DNA of 64,000 nucleotides from the NCBI RefSeq assembly GCF_030517065.1, contig NZ_CP103950.1:372001-436000 (forward strand), written 5' to 3'. The translations under genes were made by a program, and so were the position numbers. The notes under the pieces are model-generated. The model ran no database searches and was not told where the DNA came from. It worked only from the letters and a program-made list of their open reading frames with translations. Positions 60,101-64,000 of this stretch are shown one piece after another. The DNA is from Riemerella columbina. GTDB lineage: Bacteria > Bacteroidota > Bacteroidia > Flavobacteriales > Weeksellaceae. Each line of letters begins with the position of its first letter. Position 1 is the stretch's first letter.

Positions 60101-60136
60101 CAAATGCTCGTAGAGCAAACACTCATTAAAAAATAA
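57113..60136 (+). CDS. T9SS-exported alpha/beta hydrolase (lipase/esterase-like)
   Basis: 1007 residues. Signal peptide (MKTILKFSALFLSIILFAQ), an N-terminal ~310-residue beta-rich region, then an alpha/beta hydrolase domain. The domain starts at RKPVIILDGYDPGDGR, carries the nucleophile elbow GPSMGG with S414, then SFDSPHHGANIP, and a candidate catalytic H668 (RPNHAFIPTVSSL), a layout like PGAP1-type esterases. Residues ~760-920 look Ig-like, and the end (NSLGNTIIQKTGKDFSL to VEQTLIKK) is a type A T9SS sorting domain. It should be secreted or surface-bound and split an ester in lipid or glycan. It follows copy 3 by 4 bases and has a terminator at 60143. Confidence 0.9.
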   Translation: MKTILKFSALFLSIILFAQEKTYTQKMDSLMMYVDKNQMTTPILYDRVFSFSDLNTSVPSSISYDYFLQSWSEMYRASYQPNFVSPDHLQEYAINSLQNNQVQIGVINLKYNYIDFGTDEDPNLVFEEGYFRNVPGKNPFKEAQICLVSPLVSEITSPQVNYILTSNTIAQDPTLPPIESIELNLGDGVIRNLNLNSQLSVAQAQKLVVNYTSGGSKNLSFKLKFADGTSRTFHKSIEVKLEDKRVAASTNSRLYAEAEDFIGNRGITQTTPFRGYNESVAKSGTLEYRTYYNRISNSGYTPGTNGSLGFFSKQPQLRKPVIILDGYDPGDGRKLDELYDQMNYYVNDIKNESNKRNLITKLQNKGFDVTLVNFPNGADFIERNAMAVVELLKRENDKLKQNGSSEKIILIGPSMGGLISRYALAYMEKNNIPHNTRLWVSFDSPHHGANIPLSAQTNLFFFGTIGGSEQAANKFRENFFSPAARQMLIEQLDGYPNPTSLSSNSGRNNNHPFRKQFLQNLTNNGIPGSNGFPTQTRNIAIANGTTTGQKTNSEAQTLLEMAGFGPFKLKAVVLVDNALPASNTSALNFEGKFTKIVKCRVPLTGMTFTCGINIINVRRWTDNPNPRGAMDVVQGGTFNTQGILKDEFDPVLRSSLKRVEWRGYRPNHAFIPTVSSLAFKNPNFDWNADINRNLLCNREIPFDAYFAAETNEEHVSVSNELVNWLMKEIEGNNQAPYLNLSNITLSTTQKILCANETTQVSINTTDSCSLPSRFTWSTSPNLQIIGSNTENTVQIKGKQNGLGYVDVNFTNGQKITQKIWIGKPQIHTKPEEGNTNYVVQNIKSLNKEATLEDQGLTPADVTWKRKDTGAIRTGYTYFANGRGYNWHLDLEVNAKNKCGSTTYATTITPPPPGMCDYTYTVSKIQNDQYTVIRIIDPMCPKQTPGDHNLTQSTLSSTYHITVVNSLGNTIIQKTGKDFSLSNLPTGSYFVKIIKDGQMLVEQTLIKK

Positions 60137-60142
60137 AACCCT

Positions 60143-60168
60143 AAAGCAGATGATTTTTCATCTGCTTT
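60143..60168 (+). terminator. terminator of the DUF6252-hydrolase operon
   Basis: AAAGCAGATGA/TCATCTGCTTT perfect 11-bp stem with a TTTT loop and T-rich tail. Confidence 0.9.
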
Positions 60169-60208
60169 TATTATATTCGCAGTATAATAACCCAAAAAAC
60201 AATATATT

Positions 60209-60961
60209 ATGAACAATCCACAAAACCCAAAACCAAACAAAAACTCCGTGAGCGAAACAGGGCACGCCAAAAATGTAGCCAACCTACAAAAACTTACAGA
60301 ACAAGTAAAAGTCTACACCCAGTACAACCCACCAGTAGACAATTTAAAAGTAGACAACCTGCAAACCCTTTACACCAGCGCAGCCACAAAACTCAACGAA
60401 GTAGAAGAAAAACGGAACGCCAACAAAAACGCAATAGCACAGCGCCAATCCGCCTTTGAAAACCTAAAACCCACCTGCACAAAAATCATGAACCACTTAG
60501 CCATTTTAGGACTACAGCAGGGAACAATAGACAGAGCAAAATCCTTAAACCGCCTCATTCAGGGCGGACAAAAGAAAGAAACACAACCCACAGAAGAAGG
60601 CAAAGAAACACCAAAAACAGCCTCCACATCCAGACAATCCTACACCCAGCAAGCCGAAAACTTCGGTATACTACTACAACTATTAGCAACAATCCCCGCC
60701 TATAACCCAAACGAAGACGACCTGAAAATAGAAAACCTCAACACCTACAAAACCTCATTAATGAGCGCCACCCAAGCCGTTGACCAAACCGAAGCAGAAC
60801 TCAACAAAAAAATGATAGAAAGAAACCAAATACTCTATGGAGACGGAACAGGACTCTACACCATAGCCCAAAATGTCAAAAAATATGTTAAAAGCGTCTA
60901 TGGAGCCACCTCCTCAGAATACACAACCATATCAAACATTAAATTCACCTCCTATTCCTAA
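60209..60961 (+). CDS. hypothetical helical protein with an internal duplication
   Basis: 250 residues, hydrophilic, mostly alpha-helical and coiled-coil-like, no signal peptide. Two halves resemble each other: YNPPVDNLKVDNLQTLYTSA with KLNEVEEKRNANKNAI (about residues 34-75) and YNPNEDDLKIENLNTYKTSL with TEAELNKKMIERNQI (about 168-208), joined by a T/E/K/P-rich linker. I recall similar flavobacterial hypothetical proteins but no function. A near -7 box TATATTCG lies at 60172-60179. Base use is strongly A/C-rich on this strand. Confidence 0.78.
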   Translation: MNNPQNPKPNKNSVSETGHAKNVANLQKLTEQVKVYTQYNPPVDNLKVDNLQTLYTSAATKLNEVEEKRNANKNAIAQRQSAFENLKPTCTKIMNHLAILGLQQGTIDRAKSLNRLIQGGQKKETQPTEEGKETPKTASTSRQSYTQQAENFGILLQLLATIPAYNPNEDDLKIENLNTYKTSLMSATQAVDQTEAELNKKMIERNQILYGDGTGLYTIAQNVKKYVKSVYGATSSEYTTISNIKFTSYS

Positions 60962-61066
60962 TATGAGAACAACCCATATTTCAATTAAACCCATCTAACT
61001 CCATATCAAAGCATCCTAACCCAGCATACCGTTAAGATGCTTTGATATTTTTACATTAGAAAAAAC

Positions 61067-61213
61067 AATTAAAGCAAACCAAAAATATATTTTACCAAAC
61101 TCATACAATATTATAGCAAGAACAAAACATATTTTATCAAACCAAAACAATATTATATCAAGAACAAAATATATTTTACCAAACCAAAACAATATTATAA
61201 CCGTCATAATTTA
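61067..61213. repeat. second array of 21-bp units, alternating A/B types (42-bp period)
   Basis: Units begin at 61067, 61088, 61109, 61130, 61151, 61172 and 61193. Type A is like TATTTTACCAAACCAAAACA(A) at 61088, 61130 and 61172; type B is like TATTATATCAAGAACAAAAT(A) at 61109 and 61151; the outer units are degenerate. Each unit carries a T-tract and an A-tract, as in the array at 21274, and on the minus strand both have the same T-rich to A-rich order. Confidence 0.88.
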
Positions 61214-61359
61214 TATTCTGGCAACCATAAAACCAAATCTTGCTTACCAAAACAATATGATAGCACCCCAATGAGTAAATTTTTTGACAATAATGAGCCA
61301 TCACCTCACCCCAAATTAAAATCCCGACCATAAAAATAAAACCATTATAGAAACCATCA

Positions 61360-61396
61360 ATAGCACTAATCGTTTGTAGTTAATGCTATTTTTTTT
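61360..61396 (+). terminator. terminator-like hairpin overlapping the gltA promoter
   Basis: ATAGCA-C-TAA/TTA-A-TGCTAT stem followed by T8. It may stop read-through into gltA, but it overlaps the promoter, so it could also be a relic of the eno terminator. Confidence 0.6.
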
Positions 61397-61405
61397 GTAC
61401 CTTTA
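61373..61405 (+). promoter_or_regulatory. gltA promoter
   Basis: TTTG at 61373-61376, 21 bases, TACCTTTA at 61398-61405; ATG follows 39 bases later. Confidence 0.7.
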
Positions 61406-61444
61406 TCGCGAATTTTTTCTAACCCTTAAAAAACACATCCAATT

Positions 61445-62731
61445 ATGTCAGATAATAAAGTATTTTTGAAATACGATGGAAAAGAGTATGAATATCCTAT
61501 CGTAGACAGCACCTTAGGAGATAGAGGTATAGATATTTCCAAATTAAGAAACGAAACAGGCTTAATCACCTTAGACAAAGGCTATAAAAACACAGGAGCC
61601 ACCATCAGTGAGATCACTTTCCTTGATGGAGACAAAGGCGAATTGTTTTATAGAGGTTATCCCATAGAGCAGATCGCAGAAAAATCCAACTTTACAGAAG
61701 TGATGTATCTATTGCTTCACGGAGAGTTGCCAACAGAAGAGCAGTTCAAACAATTTGAAAACAACATTAAAGAATACAATTGGGTAGCAGAGGAAATGAA
61801 GAAACTCATTGATGCCTTCCCTCGTTCTGCGCACCCTATGGGCGTTCTCTCTTCGCTGACTTCTGCCTTGACAGCCTTCAACCCTAAATCGGTAGATGTT
61901 AAATCCAAAGAAGATTTAGACCACGCCGCAGAAATGCTCATCGCTAAATTTGCACACTTAGCCGCTTGGACTTACAGAAAAAAACAAGGGCTACCCATCA
62001 ACCACGGCGATAACAAGCTCAACTATGTAGAGAACTTCTACAAAATGTGCTTCCGTATGCCAAACCAAGATTTTGAAATGGATCCAGTAGTGGTAGATGC
62101 TTTGGACAAACTCTTAATCCTCCACGCAGACCACGAGCAAAACTGTTCTACCTCCACCGTAAGAATGGTAGGCTCTGCACACACAGGACTTTTCGCATCT
62201 ATTTCTGCGGGGGTTTCAGCACTTTGGGGACCACTCCACGGGGGCGCTAACCAAGCCGTGATTGAAATGTTAGAACTCATCGAAAAAGATGGCGGCGATG
62301 TAGAAAAATATGTGAAAAAAGCCAAAGATAAAGAAGACAACTTCCGCTTAATGGGCTTCGGACACAGAGTTTATAAAAACTTTGACCCAAGAGCCAGAAT
62401 CATCAAAAAAGCAGCAGATGATATTCTAAACAAACTCGGCATCCACGATAAAACATTAGACATCGCGATGCAGTTAGAAAAAGTAGCCTTAGAAGACGAT
62501 TACTTCGTAAGCAAAAAATTATATCCAAATGTAGACTTCTATTCTGGCATCATCTACAGAGCATTAGGCATCCCTACCGAAATGTTTACCGTGATGTTCG
62601 CCTTAGGAAGACTCCCAGGATGGATTTCTCAATGGAAAGAAATGCGCTTAATGGGGGACCCTATCGGAAGACCTCGTCAAGTATACCAAGGCGCTACCAA
62701 GAGAGATTATGTACCAATGAACGAAAGATAA
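61445..62731 (+). CDS. gltA: citrate synthase
   Basis: 428 residues, type I hexameric-size citrate synthase. Catalytic residues are visible: H in ADHEQNCSTST near residue 226, H in GPLHGGANQAV near 264, H in GFGHRVYKNFDPRA near 303 and D in the PNVDFYSG block near 360. It condenses acetyl-CoA and oxaloacetate at entry to the citric acid cycle. Own promoter; 99 bases to the next gene. Confidence 0.97.
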   Translation: MSDNKVFLKYDGKEYEYPIVDSTLGDRGIDISKLRNETGLITLDKGYKNTGATISEITFLDGDKGELFYRGYPIEQIAEKSNFTEVMYLLLHGELPTEEQFKQFENNIKEYNWVAEEMKKLIDAFPRSAHPMGVLSSLTSALTAFNPKSVDVKSKEDLDHAAEMLIAKFAHLAAWTYRKKQGLPINHGDNKLNYVENFYKMCFRMPNQDFEMDPVVVDALDKLLILHADHEQNCSTSTVRMVGSAHTGLFASISAGVSALWGPLHGGANQAVIEMLELIEKDGGDVEKYVKKAKDKEDNFRLMGFGHRVYKNFDPRARIIKKAADDILNKLGIHDKTLDIAMQLEKVALEDDYFVSKKLYPNVDFYSGIIYRALGIPTEMFTVMFALGRLPGWISQWKEMRLMGDPIGRPRQVYQGATKRDYVPMNER

Positions 62732-62830
62732 TCTAAGGGTATGCAGATTAAAAAGTTCTTTCCAAACCAATGGGGAGAACTTTTTAGTAATAAAGAAACA
62801 CGCTTATCAAGATTAAAATTTTAACAACAA

Positions 62831-63745
62831 ATGAAACTGAACATACAAAACGAAACAGGCAGGCTAAGGTCGGTAGTTTTGGGGCAGCCGCAGTCTAACG
62901 GCGCTGCACCCACATTGGAAGAAAGCTATGATGCCAAATCCTACCACTCCATTCAGAATGATATTTATCCTGTGGAAGCCGACATTATTTCGGAGATGAA
63001 CGCCTTTGAAGCGGTACTCAAAAAATACGATGTCAAGGTTTTTCGCCCAGAGGTCATCCAAGATTATAACCAAGTATTTGCGAGGGATGTTGCCTTTGTG
63101 GTGGAGGATAAAATGGTGCTTTCTAACCTTATCCCAGACCGCGCCGATGAGCAAGAGGCATACAGCAAAATCTTTGAACAATTGGAATGGCGGAAGATCA
63201 TCAACCTCCCAGAAACCGCTCATATAGAGGGCGGAGATGTTATTGTCTGGAATGATTTCCTATTCATAGGCACTTGTTTTAGTGAGGATTACAGAAACTT
63301 TAAAACCGCACGAACCAACGAGTACGCCATAGACATCCTCAAAGAATATTTCCCGAAGAAAAGAATTTTAGAGTTTGATTTAAAGAAAAACGACAAAGTT
63401 CCTTACGAGGGTATTTTGCACTTAGATTGCACCTTTAACCCTGTGGGCAAGGACAAGTGTATTATTTACAAAGATGGCTTTGTGGAAGAGAAAGATTACG
63501 AACTCATTCGGGATATTTTTGGCAAAGACAACTGTTTTGAGGTCACTGCGGAAGAGATGTTTGCAATGAACCCGAACATTTTCTCTATTTCGCCAGAAGT
63601 GGTGGTTTCGGACCAAGCTTTCACGCGGATGAACAAGCACCTAAGAGAAGAGTGGGGGCTTACCGTGGAGGAAATTCCTTACCGAGAAATTTCTAAAATG
63701 GGTGGCTTACTCAGATGCTCCACAATGCCACTGGTGAGAGATTAG
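62831..63745 (+). CDS. dimethylarginine dimethylaminohydrolase (DDAH)-like hydrolase
   Basis: 304 residues. Amidinotransferase/guanidino-hydrolase fold: FARDVAFVVED near residue 83, HIEGGDVIV near 133, catalytic His in ILHLDCTFNPVG near 198 and the nucleophile C296 in GGLLRCSTMPLVRD at the C-terminus. DDAH enzymes hydrolyse methylated arginines to citrulline; arginine deiminase-like activity cannot be ruled out. The CtlX-like protein at 31014 is a distant relative. It ends before a strong terminator. Confidence 0.85.
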   Translation: MKLNIQNETGRLRSVVLGQPQSNGAAPTLEESYDAKSYHSIQNDIYPVEADIISEMNAFEAVLKKYDVKVFRPEVIQDYNQVFARDVAFVVEDKMVLSNLIPDRADEQEAYSKIFEQLEWRKIINLPETAHIEGGDVIVWNDFLFIGTCFSEDYRNFKTARTNEYAIDILKEYFPKKRILEFDLKKNDKVPYEGILHLDCTFNPVGKDKCIIYKDGFVEEKDYELIRDIFGKDNCFEVTAEEMFAMNPNIFSISPEVVVSDQAFTRMNKHLREEWGLTVEEIPYREISKMGGLLRCSTMPLVRD

Positions 63746-63767
63746 CACCAACCATAGACCAATAAAA

Positions 63768-63801
63768 AACTTCTCTTATAACGCTAAGAGAAGTTTTTTT
63801 T
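63768..63801 (+). terminator. terminator between the DDAH-like gene and the convergent receptor gene
   Basis: AACTTCTCTTA/TAAGAGAAGTT perfect 11-bp stem, 6-base loop, T8. Confidence 0.92.
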
Positions 63802-63820
63802 GTATTAAGGGAGGGAGGTT

Positions 63821-64000
63821 TTATTTTTCTTTTCCTGTGCGGCTTTGGATGTCGCTATTGGCACTCTCCACCTCTTTTACTTTTTTCAGCTTTTTATTTC
63901 CGAAGTTGTAAGTAATAGACACCGAGAATTCGCGTTCATAAGTATATTGTTGAACATTGTTATAATAACCATTGGCTTGCTCATTCGTAATATTGATGTT
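63821..64000 (-). CDS. TonB-dependent/outer membrane beta-barrel receptor, C-terminal fragment
   Basis: Only the last 59 residues lie in the window, reading from the right edge to TAA at 63821. The closing strand EFSVSITYNFGNKKLKKVKEVE followed by a short charged tail is the standard C-terminus of these receptors and is close to that of the receptor at 26676 (LIYNFGNTQLKSAKKIK). The rest lies outside. Confidence 0.85.
   Translation of the reverse strand, partial: NINITNEQANGYYNNVQQYTYEREFSVSITYNFGNKKLKKVKEVESANSDIQSRTGKEK

Larger units (their letters stand above)
60962..61444. other. 480-base gene-free gap before gltA
   Basis: Contains the second 21-bp repeat array (61067-61213), a terminator-like hairpin (61360-61396) and the gltA promoter (61373-61405). 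A minus-strand frame of 63 codons crossing the array is a by-product of the repeat. A further fragment of the repeat (TTACCAAAACAATATGATAG) is at 61244-61263. Confidence 0.7.

Noticed and set aside
61016-61207. Minus-strand 63-codon frame with IILFWFGKIYFVL-type repeats
   Set aside because: Produced by translation of the 21/42-bp array; no promoter, no recognisable start context.

Overview
The window reads as chromosomal DNA of a flavobacterium, most likely family Weeksellaceae (Chryseobacterium/Riemerella/Bergeyella relatives). The evidence is type IX secretion sorting domains (type B at the left edge, type A at 57113-60136), GLPGLI, DUF6252, DUF4296 and DUF6646 family proteins, OmpA with thrombospondin-3 repeats, Bacteroidota promoters (TTTG, about 19-21 bp, TAnnTTTG), few Shine-Dalgarno sequences and no phage, IS or CRISPR. 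Genus and species cannot be settled from the sequence alone.

Layout. 1-37 kb is housekeeping and cell-envelope DNA in short runs on both strands: a truncated T9SS type B surface protein, der, an aminotransferase, murB, coaX, an M1 peptidase, a sensor kinase/regulator pair, a PAP2 phosphatase, a disrupted acetyltransferase-like gene, pth, a haem-binding/DCC pair, an LptF/LptG permease, tgt, a DUF4296 lipoprotein and a polyprenol-phosphate glycosyltransferase. Then come a G+C-rich LtrA gene, a CPBP protease, tRNA-Asn, rseP, a nitrilase-family amidase, a nucleotide pyrophosphatase, and a TonB-dependent receptor divergent from a second kinase/regulator pair. ctlX, an ABC-F protein, smpB, OmpA, yebC and osmC follow. 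37.0-39.6 kb is AT-rich accessory DNA with a lipoprotein, a small secreted cysteine-rich protein and a GLPGLI protein.

39.8-53.6 kb is one long ribosomal cluster, rplC to rplQ (S10, spc and alpha operons joined, with secY, infA and rpoA), starting with a near-perfect promoter and lacking rpsJ at its head. Its longer spacers all hold inverted repeats. eno follows. 55.1-61.4 kb is an accessory insert between eno and gltA: three tandem DUF6252 lipoproteins sharing 5' ends, a 1007-residue T9SS-exported alpha/beta hydrolase and an unknown coiled protein. gltA, a DDAH-like hydrolase and the C-terminus of another outer-membrane receptor finish the window.

Main points for a second look: (1) single-base disruptions, mostly one extra base in a homopolymer, in at least five genes including the essential rpsM, plus two in-frame stops in one kinase gene; this looks mainly like a sequence-quality problem. 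(2) Two separate arrays of seven 21-bp units with alternating T- and A-tracts, the signature of curved DNA. (3) The DUF6252 cassette with constant 5' and variable 3' ends beside a T9SS esterase, in an insert flanked by look-alike hairpins. (4) An eight-cysteine secreted miniprotein. (5) An ABC-F protein built with only one intact ATP site. (6) TGT, S14 and L36 all in zinc-free form.
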